Origin: DATEPR01 sp036502345
GTDB lineage: Bacteria > Actinomycetota > Actinomycetes > Mycobacteriales > Pseudonocardiaceae
Length of the DNA: 50,439 bases
Reading direction: 5' to 3'
Assembly (NCBI GenBank): GCA_036502345.1
Contig: DASXYT010000082.1
Location: forward strand, 1 to 50,439
Shown: one piece after another, positions 24,784 through 33,338 of the stretch
How positions within the stretch are numbered: the stretch's first letter is position 1
How the letters are laid out: every line of letters begins with the position of its first letter
The notes under the pieces: generated by a model
The model's input: the letters and a program-made list of their open reading frames with translations, nothing else
What the model was told of the DNA's origin: nothing
Databases searched by the model: none
Program-made: the position numbers and the translations under genes

Positions 24784-25928
24784 GCAGTCCGTTCGAGACA
24801 CCCGAGCGGCGCGATCTGCGGGCCACCGTGCGCCGGTTCGTGGAGCGGGACGTCGTGCCGCACCTGGCCGACTGGGAGGACGAGGGCGAACTGCCCCGCG
24901 ACCTGCACCGCAAGGCGGCCGCCTTCGGCCTGCTCGGCATCGGGTTCGCCGAGTCGGTCGGCGGTGCCGGCGGTGACCTGCTGGACAGCATCGTGGCCAC
25001 CGAGGAACTGATCCAGGCAGGCGGGTCGTCCGGCCTGGTTGCCGGCCTGCTGACCCACGGCATCGCCCTGCCGCACATCGTGGACGTCGGCAAGCCGGAC
25101 CTGATCGACAGGTTCGTGCGGCCCACGCTGGCCGGTGAGCTGATCGGCTCGCTCGGCGTGACCGAGCCGGACGGCGGCTCCGACGTTGCCGCGCTGACCA
25201 CCACCGCCGTGCGGGACGGTGACCACTATGTCGTCAACGGCGCCAAGGCGTTCATCACCTCCGGCTGGCGGGCCGACTTCGTCACCACGGCGGTACGCAC
25301 CGGAGGCCCGGGCCACGGCGGCATCAGCCTACTCGTCGTGGAACGGGACACGCCGGGGTTCGCCAGGAGCCGCAAGCTGGCCAAGATGGGCTGGCACTGC
25401 TCGGACACCGCCGAACTGTCCTTCGCGGACGCGCGGGTGCCGGTGGCGAACCTGGTCGGCGACGAGAACGCGGGCTTCGCGCTGCTGATGCGCCAGTTCC
25501 AGGTGGAGCGGATCTCGCTGGCCGTGCAGGCCTACGCCACAGCGCAGCGCTGCCTCGACCTCACCTTGGAGTGGGTACGACAGCGGGTCACGTTCGGCCG
25601 TCCGCTGATCTCCCGGCAGTTGGTGCGGCACCGATTGGTGGACATGGCCGGCCGGATCGAACTGACCCGCACCTACGTCCGGTCGATCGCCGAGCGGATC
25701 GCGGCAGGCGACGAGGTGGTCGCCCAGGTGTGCGTGGCCAAGAACGCCGCTGTCGAGGCGTGTTCGTTCGTGGTCGACGCCGCAGTTCAGCTGCACGGCG
25801 GCATGGGCTGTCTCCGTGAGTCCGAAGTGGAGCGACACTACCGGGACTCCAGGATTCTCGGCATCGGCGGTGGCAGCACGGAGGTGCTCGCGGAGTTGGC
25901 AGCACGACGGTGGGGATTCACACAATGA
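24780..25928 (+). CDS. Acyl-CoA dehydrogenase, IVD/LCAD-like catalytic arrangement
   Basis: A 382-residue FAD enzyme that oxidises an acyl-CoA to the 2-enoyl-CoA. Landmarks: LGVTEPDGGSDVAALTT (about 125-141), ITSGWRADF, RQRVTFGRPLISRQLVRHRLVDM and LHGGMGCLRESEVERHYRDSRI. The usual C-terminal catalytic glutamate (IYEGT) is replaced by IGGGS (362-366). A Glu at 243 in FQVERISLA occupies the place of the alternative base of isovaleryl-CoA and long-chain dehydrogenases. That fits a branched substrate such as citronellyl- or isovaleryl-CoA (AtuD/LiuA-like, inference). The GTG overlaps the AtuA stop. Confidence 0.92.
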   Translation: MSSPFETPERRDLRATVRRFVERDVVPHLADWEDEGELPRDLHRKAAAFGLLGIGFAESVGGAGGDLLDSIVATEELIQAGGSSGLVAGLLTHGIALPHIVDVGKPDLIDRFVRPTLAGELIGSLGVTEPDGGSDVAALTTTAVRDGDHYVVNGAKAFITSGWRADFVTTAVRTGGPGHGGISLLVVERDTPGFARSRKLAKMGWHCSDTAELSFADARVPVANLVGDENAGFALLMRQFQVERISLAVQAYATAQRCLDLTLEWVRQRVTFGRPLISRQLVRHRLVDMAGRIELTRTYVRSIAERIAAGDEVVAQVCVAKNAAVEACSFVVDAAVQLHGGMGCLRESEVERHYRDSRILGIGGGSTEVLAELAARRWGFTQ

Positions 25929-27523
25929 CGACATTGCACAGCACGCTCGATCCCGCGACCGACATCTACCGGGACAACAGGGAGGCCATGCTCACCAGGC
26001 TGGCCGAACTGGACGCCGAGCACGCCAAGGCACTGGGTGGCGGCGGTCCGAAGTACGTCGACCGGCACCACACGCGAGGGAAACTCCTGGCCAGGGAACG
26101 GATCGAGTTGCTGCTCGACCCGGACAGCGCGTTCCTCGAACTGTCCCCGCTGGCCGCGTGGGGCACCGAGTTCCCGGTCGGCGCGAGTGTCGTGGTCGGT
26201 GTCGGCGTGATCGAGGGCGTCGAGTGCCTCGTGGTGGCCAACGACCCGACCGTGCGTGGCGGCGCGAGCAACCCGTGGACACTGCGCAAGAGCTTCCGGG
26301 CCAGCGAGATCGCAGCGGCCAACCAGTTGCCGCTGGTGCAACTCGTGGAGTCCGGTGGCGCCGACCTGAACTCGCAGGGCGAGATCTTCATCCCCGGCGG
26401 CCGGATGTTTCGGGACCTGACCAGGTCGTCCGCCCGCAAGGTGCCGACCATCGCGCTGGTGTTCGGCAACTCGACGGCCGGCGGCGCCTACCTGCCCGGC
26501 ATGTCGGACTACTCGGTGCTGGTGCGGGACCGGGCCAAGGTGTTCCTGGCCGGCCCGCCGCTGGTGAAGATGGCCACCGGTGAGGAGTCCGACGACGAGT
26601 CGCTCGGCGGTGCTCACATGCACGCCACCGTGTCCGGCCTGGCCGACTACCTGGCCGAGGACGAGTTGGACGCGCTGCGCATCGGCAGGCGGATCGTGGC
26701 GAACCTGAACTGGCGCAAGCAGGGCCCGGCGCCCGCGGTCACGTTCGCTGAGCCGAAGCACGACCCGGACCAGTTGCTCGGCCTGGTGCCGACCGACCCG
26801 AAGGTGCCCTTCGATCCCCGCGAGGTGATCGGCCGGATCGTGGACGGCTCGGTGTTCGACGAGTTCAAGCCGCTCTACGGGAACAGCCTGGTCACCGGGT
26901 GGGCATCGATCCACGGCTACCGGATCGGCATCCTGGCCAACGAGCGCGGCGTGCTGTTCAGCGAGGAAGCGCAGAAGGCCGCCCAGTTCATCCAGTTGGC
27001 CAATCAGCGCGACGTGCCGCTGCTGTTCCTGCAGAACACCACCGGGTACATGGTCGGCAAGGACTACGAGCGGGCCGGCATCATCAAGCACGGCGCGATG
27101 ATGATCAACGCGGTGTCCAACAGCACGGTGCCGCACTTCACGGTGGTGATGGGCGCGTCCTACGGCGCGGGCAACTACGGCATGTGCGGTCGGGCCTACG
27201 ATCCCCGGTTCCTGTTCAGCTGGCCCAACGCGCGATCGGCTGTCATGGGCCCCGCCCAGTTGGCAGGCGTGCTGTCCATCGTGGCCAGGCAGGCAGCGAC
27301 GGCACGTGGCCAGGACTACGACGAGGCGTTCGACGCGCAGATGCGCAAGACGGTCGAGGAGCAGGTCGAGTCGCAGTCGGCGGCCACGTACCTGTCCGGC
27401 CGGCTCTACGACGACGGCGTGATCGATCCCAGGGACACCAGGACCGTGCTGGGCATCTGCCTGTCCGTCGCACACACAGCACCCGTCCACGGCGCCGATG
27501 GCTTCGGCGTGTTCCGGATGTGA
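25925..27523 (+). CDS. Acyl-CoA carboxylase, carboxyltransferase (beta) subunit
   Basis: A 532-residue carboxyltransferase of the methylcrotonyl/geranyl-CoA carboxylase type (AccD1/LiuB/AtuC-like). It moves CO2 from carboxybiotin to an enoyl-CoA. Typical blocks are GGGPKYVDRHHTRGKLLARERIELLLD near the N-terminus, GGADLNSQGEIFIPGGRMFRDL, STAGGAYLPGMSDYSVLVRDRAKVFLAGPPLVK (acyl-CoA site) and FTVVMGASYGAGNYGMCGRAYDPRFLFSWPN (biotin side). The ATG at 25925 overlaps the dehydrogenase stop as ATGA. Leucine versus isoprenoid substrate cannot be decided from sequence alone. Confidence 0.94.
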   Translation: MTTLHSTLDPATDIYRDNREAMLTRLAELDAEHAKALGGGGPKYVDRHHTRGKLLARERIELLLDPDSAFLELSPLAAWGTEFPVGASVVVGVGVIEGVECLVVANDPTVRGGASNPWTLRKSFRASEIAAANQLPLVQLVESGGADLNSQGEIFIPGGRMFRDLTRSSARKVPTIALVFGNSTAGGAYLPGMSDYSVLVRDRAKVFLAGPPLVKMATGEESDDESLGGAHMHATVSGLADYLAEDELDALRIGRRIVANLNWRKQGPAPAVTFAEPKHDPDQLLGLVPTDPKVPFDPREVIGRIVDGSVFDEFKPLYGNSLVTGWASIHGYRIGILANERGVLFSEEAQKAAQFIQLANQRDVPLLFLQNTTGYMVGKDYERAGIIKHGAMMINAVSNSTVPHFTVVMGASYGAGNYGMCGRAYDPRFLFSWPNARSAVMGPAQLAGVLSIVARQAATARGQDYDEAFDAQMRKTVEEQVESQSAATYLSGRLYDDGVIDPRDTRTVLGICLSVAHTAPVHGADGFGVFRM

Positions 27524-27528
27524 GGACC

Positions 27529-29484
27529 ATGATTCGCAGGTTGCTGGTGGCCAACCGGGGCGAGATCGCCCGCCGGGTGTTCCGCACGTGCCGAACGCTC
27601 GGCATCTCGACGGTGGCGGTGTGCTCCGACCCGGATGCCGGCGCGCCGTTCGTGGCCGAGGCCGACACGTCGGTCCGGCTGCCCGGCGCGACGCCGGGGG
27701 AGACGTACCTACGGGCTGATCTCCTGGTGGCCGCAGCGGTGCTGGCGGGTGCCGACGCCGTGCACCCCGGTTACGGCTTCCTGTCCGAGAACGCCGACTT
27801 CGCCAGGGCGGTGCTCGCCGCCGGCCTGACCTGGGTGGGTCCGGGCCCGGACGCCATCGACGCGATGGGCTCGAAGATCGCCGCCAAGAAGCGGATGCAC
27901 GCGGCGGGTGTGCCGGTGCTGCCCGAGTTGGACCCGTCAACCGTGCGGGCGCAAGACCTGCCGCTGCTGGTCAAGGCGTCTGCCGGTGGTGGCGGCCGGG
28001 GCATGCGGGTGGTGCGCTCGCTGGCCGAACTGGACGACGCCGTGTCCCTGGCTCGGCAGGAGGCCGAGTCGGCGTTCGGTGACGGCACCGTGTTCTGCGA
28101 GCCGCTGCTGGAGGGCGCGCGGCACGTCGAGGTGCAGATCCTGGCCGACCGGCACGGCACGGTGTGGGCGTTGGGCGAGCGGGAGTGCTCGATTCAGCGC
28201 AGGCACCAGAAGATCGTCGAGGAGACGCCGAGCCCGGGGGTGGACTCCGCTACCCGGCAACGGCTGGCCGAGGCCGCCGTCGCTGCCGCCCGCGCCATCG
28301 ACTACGTCGGCGCCGGCACGGTCGAGTTCATGTTGGCCGCTGACGGCCGGTTCCACTTCCTTGAGGTGAACACCCGGCTGCAGGTCGAGCACCCCGTCAC
28401 CGAGTGCGTGTTCGGGCTGGACCTGGTGGCGTTGCAGTTGGACGTGGCCGAAGGGGCTCGACTGCCCCAGGAACCACCGGAACCGCGCGGCCACGCGATC
28501 GAGGTGCGCCTCTACGCCGAGGACCCGGCCGCCGACTGGCGCCCGCAGAGCGGCACGGTGCTGCGGTTCGCGGTGCCGGGTGTGGACGCCGAGTTCGCGC
28601 TGCCCGCCGCCTACGGACTTCGGTTGGACAGCGGGATCGCCGACGGGGTCGACGTGAGCACGTTCTACGACCCGATGCTGGCGAAGGTGATCGCGTTCGG
28701 CCCGACGCGTGCGGCCGCTGCCCGGCGGTTGGCATCGGCACTGGCCGGTGCCCAGGTACACGGGCTGACGACCAACCGTGACCTGCTGGTGAACGTGTTG
28801 CGGCACCAGGACTTCCTGGCCGGCGACACGGACACCGGCTTCCTGGACCGGATCGGCCTCGACACGCTCGCGGCGCGACCTGCCGAAGTGGTGCCGGTGT
28901 CGGCCTTGGCCGGCGCGCTGGCGGTCGCCGCAGGCAGGCGGGCCGAGGCGAGAGTGCAGCGGGCCGTGCCCGGCGGCTGGCGCAACCTGCCGTCCCAGCC
29001 GCAGCGGGCGCACTACCTGGTCGGTGACGAGGCCGTCGATGTCGACTACCTGCTGACCAGGAACGGTGGCCTGGTCAGCGCGACCGTGCCGGACGTGACG
29101 CTGGTGGCGCAGGCGCCCGACGCCGTCGTGCTGGAGATCGGTGGGCTGCGGCACCGGTTCGCGGTCGCGGCGTACCCGGGGCGGGTCGAGGTCGACTCTG
29201 CGCTCGGCTCGGTGGCGTTGGTGGAGGTGCCCAGGTTCGCCGATCCCGCCGACCGGGTGGTCGAGGGTGCCACCGTCGCGCCGATGCCGGGCACCGTGGC
29301 GCGACTGGCGGTGTCGGTCGGTGATCAGGTCGCCGCAGGCGCGGAGTTGTTGGTGCTGGAGGCGATGAAGATGCAGCACAGGGTGGTGGCCGCGGTCGGC
29401 GGTGTGGTCGCCGAACTGCGGGTGGCACAGGGACAGCAGGTGGACGCGGGCGCCGTGCTCGCCGTGATCGAGGAGGATCAGTGA
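27529..29484 (+). CDS. Acyl-CoA carboxylase, biotin carboxylase/biotin carrier (alpha) subunit
   Basis: A 651-residue alpha subunit: biotin carboxylase N-domain (MIRRLLVANRGEIARRVFRTC, GYGFLSENADFA), ATP-grasp (KASAGGGGRGMRVV, RHVEVQILADRHG, ERECSIQRRHQKIVEETPSP, FLEVNTRLQVEHPVTE), the C-terminal BC domain, a linker, and a biotinyl domain with EAMKMQH, the biotinylated lysine being Lys614. It carboxylates its own biotin with ATP and bicarbonate for the beta subunit. ATG 27529 is preferred; an in-frame GTG at 27520 that overlaps the upstream stop (GTGA) is also possible. Confidence 0.95.
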   Translation: MIRRLLVANRGEIARRVFRTCRTLGISTVAVCSDPDAGAPFVAEADTSVRLPGATPGETYLRADLLVAAAVLAGADAVHPGYGFLSENADFARAVLAAGLTWVGPGPDAIDAMGSKIAAKKRMHAAGVPVLPELDPSTVRAQDLPLLVKASAGGGGRGMRVVRSLAELDDAVSLARQEAESAFGDGTVFCEPLLEGARHVEVQILADRHGTVWALGERECSIQRRHQKIVEETPSPGVDSATRQRLAEAAVAAARAIDYVGAGTVEFMLAADGRFHFLEVNTRLQVEHPVTECVFGLDLVALQLDVAEGARLPQEPPEPRGHAIEVRLYAEDPAADWRPQSGTVLRFAVPGVDAEFALPAAYGLRLDSGIADGVDVSTFYDPMLAKVIAFGPTRAAAARRLASALAGAQVHGLTTNRDLLVNVLRHQDFLAGDTDTGFLDRIGLDTLAARPAEVVPVSALAGALAVAAGRRAEARVQRAVPGGWRNLPSQPQRAHYLVGDEAVDVDYLLTRNGGLVSATVPDVTLVAQAPDAVVLEIGGLRHRFAVAAYPGRVEVDSALGSVALVEVPRFADPADRVVEGATVAPMPGTVARLAVSVGDQVAAGAELLVLEAMKMQHRVVAAVGGVVAELRVAQGQQVDAGAVLAVIEEDQ

Positions 29485-30644
29485 CCACAGCGTTCTCGGA
29501 ATCCGACGAGCGGCAGGCGTTGCGGGCCGCGGTGCGCGACATGGCTGCCCGGTTCGGGCGGGACTACTTCACGGCCAAGGCCCGGGCCCACGAGAAGACG
29601 TCGGAACTGTGGGCCGAGGCAGGCAAGCTCGGCTACCTCGGCGTCGCCATCGCCGAGGAGTACGGCGGTGGTGGTGGCGGCATCGGCGACCTGGCCGCGG
29701 TGTGCGAGGAGTTGGCCGCCGCCGGTTCGCCGCTGCTGATGATGGTGGTGTCGCCCGCGATCTGCGCCACGGTGATCGGCAGGTTCGGCACCGAGGAGCA
29801 GAAACGCACGTGGCTGCCCGGTTTCGCGGACGGCACAACGAAGATGGCGTTCTCCATCACCGAGCCCGACGCCGGGTCGAACTCGCACAAGCTGAACACG
29901 TCGATCCGGCGGGACGGCGACGGCTGGGTGCTGTCCGGCGGCAAGTACTACATCTCCGGCGTCGACGAGTCGGACGCGGTGCTGGTCGTGGCGCGGCACG
30001 TGGACGCGGCGGGCCAGCGGCTGCTGCCGTCGCTGATGATCGTGCCGACCAACGCTCCCGGCTTCACGTTCCAGCCGATCGAGATGGACATCGTGTCCCC
30101 GGAACGGCAGTTCACGCTGTTCTTCGACAACGTCCGGCTGCCGGCGGACGCGCTGGTCGGCTCGACGGACGCCGGCCTCGCGCAGTTGTTCGCCGGGCTG
30201 AACCCGGAACGCATCATGGCGGCGTCGATGTCCACCGGCATGGCCAGGTACGCGCTGAACAAGGCCACCGAGTACCTGCGTACCCGCGAGGTGTGGGGCA
30301 CGCCGATCGGCAGCCACCAGGGCCTGGCGCACCCGCTGGCGCAGTGCGCGATCCAACTGGAGATGGCCAGGCTGATGACCCAGAAGGCCGCGGCGCTCTA
30401 CGACGCCGGGCTGGACCGGGAAGCGGGCGAGTCGGCCAACATGGCCAAACTGGCGGCTGCCGACGTGGCCGTGGCAACCGTCGACCAGGCCATCCAGTCG
30501 CACGGCGGCAACGGCCTCGCCTCCGAGTACGGCCTCGGCGCCCTGCTCGGCGCGGCCCGTGCCGGCCGGATCGCCCCGGTCAGCCGCGAGATGATCCTCA
30601 ACTACGTCGCCCAGCACACCCTCAAACTGCCCAAGTCCTACTAG
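29481..30644 (+). CDS. Acyl-CoA dehydrogenase, second copy of the operon
   Basis: A 387-residue FAD-dependent dehydrogenase, clearly diverged from the first. Landmarks: AFSITEPDAGSNSHKLNTSIRRDGDGWVLSGGKYYISG, TREVWGTPIGSHQGLAHPLA and QSHGGNGLASEYGL. As in the first copy, the classical EGT glutamate is missing (RIAPVSREMI), while Glu243 in NPERIMAAS is placed as an alternative base. The GTG overlaps the alpha-subunit stop (GTGA). It is the last operon gene: its TAG stop shares the CTAG tetranucleotide 30641-30644 with the stop of the convergent gene. Confidence 0.92.
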   Translation: MTTAFSESDERQALRAAVRDMAARFGRDYFTAKARAHEKTSELWAEAGKLGYLGVAIAEEYGGGGGGIGDLAAVCEELAAAGSPLLMMVVSPAICATVIGRFGTEEQKRTWLPGFADGTTKMAFSITEPDAGSNSHKLNTSIRRDGDGWVLSGGKYYISGVDESDAVLVVARHVDAAGQRLLPSLMIVPTNAPGFTFQPIEMDIVSPERQFTLFFDNVRLPADALVGSTDAGLAQLFAGLNPERIMAASMSTGMARYALNKATEYLRTREVWGTPIGSHQGLAHPLAQCAIQLEMARLMTQKAAALYDAGLDREAGESANMAKLAAADVAVATVDQAIQSHGGNGLASEYGLGALLGAARAGRIAPVSREMILNYVAQHTLKLPKSY

Positions 30645-31264
30645 AACGCGCTGATGGTGACCGCCGCACGTTCGCGGCGGGACAGGGCTCGCAGCACCTG
30701 CACCTCGCCGTGGTGGGCAGCGGCGATCCGGACCAGCGTGGTGATCACCAGGTCGGCCGCTTCGGCGGGCAGTTCCGGCGTTTCCACGTCGATGCTGACC
30801 GCGAGGTCGTCCATGTGCACGGCCAACTCGATCATCCTGCTCAGCAGCCACTGGTCCAGCCGCAGCATGGCCCGGTTGCCGAACACCGGCCGGTCGGGCG
30901 GCAGTGTCGGCAGCCGGTTCGCCAGCGATGCGATGGTCGACTCGACCCGCTCGATCAGATCGGCCGGTCCGTCACCCGCTGCCGCCTCGCCGAGGCCGCG
31001 AATCCGCTGGTGCCTCGGCTCGTCCGGCGACGCACCCGGCGCGAACCTGGCGAAGTACTGGACAGCGTCCAGAGGTTCGTCGTCGGTCACCTCGGCGTCC
31101 AGCGACGTGGCCACCCACAGCACCGCCATGCCGAGGTGCCCTGCCAGGCCGCTGATCCGGTACTCGGGCAGCGCGCTGGATTCCGTCCAGTGGTGGGCCA
31201 CTCCCGGCGAGCGCAACAGTGCCGCCGCGGTCCTGGCGGTGGCGAGATAGCTGTCCACGATCAT
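30641..31264 (-). CDS. Maleylpyruvate isomerase-family (mycothiol-dependent type) protein
   Basis: A 207-residue DinB-fold protein: IVDSYLATARTAAALLRSPGVAHHW, RISGLAGHLGMAVLWVATSL and WLLSRMIELAVHMDDLAVSI contain the three helix positions where this family places metal-binding His residues. Members transfer mycothiol or act on mycothiol adducts, and are typical of actinobacteria. The exact substrate is unknown. It is the second protein of this fold in the window (the other is in the AtuA operon). It converges with the acyl-CoA dehydrogenase and diverges from aspS. Confidence 0.85.
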   Translation of the reverse strand: MIVDSYLATARTAAALLRSPGVAHHWTESSALPEYRISGLAGHLGMAVLWVATSLDAEVTDDEPLDAVQYFARFAPGASPDEPRHQRIRGLGEAAAGDGPADLIERVESTIASLANRLPTLPPDRPVFGNRAMLRLDQWLLSRMIELAVHMDDLAVSIDVETPELPAEAADLVITTLVRIAAAHHGEVQVLRALSRRERAAVTISAF

Positions 31265-31358
31265 GTGGTGAGGCTAGAGCCGGAAACCTGCTGGCCGAAT
31301 GGGTGGGGTCATTGGCTAGCCTGAGCGCACACCACAAACAGATGAGGAGAGCATTCCC

Positions 31359-33140
31359 GTGATGCGGACGCACGAGGCAGGGACCCTTCGGGCCTCCCAT
31401 GCCGGTCAGACCGTCACCCTCGCAGGGTGGGTGGCCCGGCGGCGTGATCACGGGGGAGTCATCTTCATCGATCTCCGGGACGCCTCCGGCACCGCCCAGG
31501 TGGTGTTCCGCGAGGGCGAGATGGCCGAGCGGGCGCACCGGCTGCGTGCCGAGTTCTGTGTCCGGGTGGTCGGCGAGGTGATCATCCGGCCGGAGGGCAA
31601 CGACAACCCGGACATCCCGACCGGTGCCGTCGAGGTGACCGTCACCGAACTGGACGTGCTCAGTGAGGCGGCGCCGCTGCCGTTCCCGCTGGAGGAGCAC
31701 ATCGAGGTCGGTGAGGAGGTCCGCCTCAAGTACCGCTACCTGGACCTGCGCCGCAGCGGCCCGGCGGCCTCGATCCGGATGCGCAGCGAGGCCAACCGGA
31801 TCGCTCGGGACGTGCTCAACGACGAGCGCTTCGTGGAGATCGAGACGCCCACCATGACGAGGTCCACGCCGGAAGGCGCGCGTGACTTCCTGGTGCCGGC
31901 CCGGCTCCGCCCCGGCAGTTGGTACGCGCTGCCGCAGTCGCCCCAGCTGTTCAAGCAGTTGCTGATGGTGGCCGGCATGGAGCGGTACTACCAGCTGGCC
32001 CGCTGCTACCGGGACGAGGACTTCCGCGCCGACCGGCAGCCCGAGTTCACCCAGCTGGACATCGAGATGAGCTTCGTCGAGCAGGACGACGTGATCCGGC
32101 TGGCCGAGCGGATCGTCGCCGCCCTGTGGCGCGAACTGGCCGGCCACGAGATCCGCCAGCCGATCCAGCGGATGACCTACGCCGACGCGATGGCGCGCTA
32201 CGGCACCGACAAGCCCGACCTGCGCTTCAAGCTGGAACTGACCGAGCTGACCGACTATTTCGCCGAGACCCCGTTCCGCGTCTTCCAGGCGCCCTACGTG
32301 GGTTCCGTCGTGATGACCGGTGGCGCCGACCAGCCCCGCCGCACGCTGGACGCCTGGCAGGACTGGGCGAAGCAGCGCGGCGCCAGGGGCCTGGCCTACG
32401 TGCTGGTCAACGAGGACGGCACACTGGGCGGCCCGGTGGCCAAGAACCTGTCCGACGCGGAGCGCGAGGGCCTGGCGAAGGCGACCGGCGCCGAGCCGGG
32501 TGACTGCGTGTTCTTCGCGGCCGGCGACCCGGACGGCGCCCGCGCACTGCTCGGTGCCGCGCGGCTGGAGATCGGCCGCAGGCTCGGGCTGATCGACGAG
32601 AGTGCCTGGTCGTTCGTGTGGGTGGTGGACGCCCCGCTGTTCACGCCGGCGGCGTCGGCCGTGGCCAGCGGCGACGTGGCTGTCGGCTCGGGTCGCTGGA
32701 CCGCGGTGCACCACGCGTTCACCTCGCCGACGCCGGAGTGGATCGACCGGTTCGAGGAGGACCCCGGCAACGCGCTGGCCTACGCCTACGACATCGTCTG
32801 CAACGGCAACGAGATCGGCGGTGGCTCGATTCGTATCCACCGCGCCGACGTGCAGCAGCGGGTGTTCGAGCTGATGGGGCTCACACCGGAGGACGCCAAC
32901 GAGAAGTTCGGCTTCCTGCTGGACGCGTTCAAGTTCGGCGCGCCGCCGCACGGTGGCATCGCATTCGGCTGGGACCGGATCACCATGCTGCTGGCCCGCC
33001 AGCAGTCGATTCGCGAGGTCATCGCGTTCCCGAAGTCCGGCGGCGGCTACGACCCGCTGACCGGCGCACCGGCGCCGATCACGGGGCAGCAGCGCAAGGA
33101 GGCCGGGGTCGACGCGAAGCCCCCGGCGGCCGGAGCCTGA
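31359..33140 (+). CDS. aspS: Aspartyl-tRNA(Asp/Asn) synthetase
   Basis: A 593-residue bacterial-type class IIb synthetase. The N-terminal OB-fold anticodon domain (VTLAGWVARRRDHGGVIFIDLRDASG) is followed by the catalytic core with YRYLDLRR, FVEIETPTMTRSTPEGARDFLVP, LPQSPQLFKQLLM, YYQLARCYRDEDFRADRQPEFTQLD (motif 2), a GAD insertion (about 290-420), and APPHGGIAFGWDR (motif 3). Many actinobacteria use a non-discriminating AspRS with GatCAB; that is likely here but unproven. A GAGGAGAG site (31343-31350) serves GTG 31359; ATG 31362 is equally possible. A perfect hairpin follows the gene. Confidence 0.96.
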   Translation: MMRTHEAGTLRASHAGQTVTLAGWVARRRDHGGVIFIDLRDASGTAQVVFREGEMAERAHRLRAEFCVRVVGEVIIRPEGNDNPDIPTGAVEVTVTELDVLSEAAPLPFPLEEHIEVGEEVRLKYRYLDLRRSGPAASIRMRSEANRIARDVLNDERFVEIETPTMTRSTPEGARDFLVPARLRPGSWYALPQSPQLFKQLLMVAGMERYYQLARCYRDEDFRADRQPEFTQLDIEMSFVEQDDVIRLAERIVAALWRELAGHEIRQPIQRMTYADAMARYGTDKPDLRFKLELTELTDYFAETPFRVFQAPYVGSVVMTGGADQPRRTLDAWQDWAKQRGARGLAYVLVNEDGTLGGPVAKNLSDAEREGLAKATGAEPGDCVFFAAGDPDGARALLGAARLEIGRRLGLIDESAWSFVWVVDAPLFTPAASAVASGDVAVGSGRWTAVHHAFTSPTPEWIDRFEEDPGNALAYAYDIVCNGNEIGGGSIRIHRADVQQRVFELMGLTPEDANEKFGFLLDAFKFGAPPHGGIAFGWDRITMLLARQQSIREVIAFPKSGGGYDPLTGAPAPITGQQRKEAGVDAKPPAAGA

Positions 33141-33151
33141 CCTGTCGGCAG

Positions 33152-33185
33152 TCCGCATGGGCGCGCCGGTGCGCGCCCATGCGGA
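33152..33185 (+). terminator. 15-bp perfect hairpin after aspS
   Basis: TCCGCATGGGCGCGC (33152-33166) pairs perfectly with 33171-33185 around the four-base loop CGGT, starting 12 bases after the aspS stop. There is no T-run, as in the tail-less terminators common in high-GC actinobacteria. It should isolate aspS from the next gene. Confidence 0.75.
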
Positions 33186-33338
33186 GTGTCATGTCCCGAT
33201 AGCGACCCGTTACCAAGTCGTGCCTGCCGGTCATCGTGAACAGCACTACGGTCGCTTGGCGTGCAGGGCCATTTCTTAGGCGTCGCACGGGGTGAGACCA
33301 CCCCCGACGTAGTCCAGGCGCGAGTAGGGTCGGAGGCG

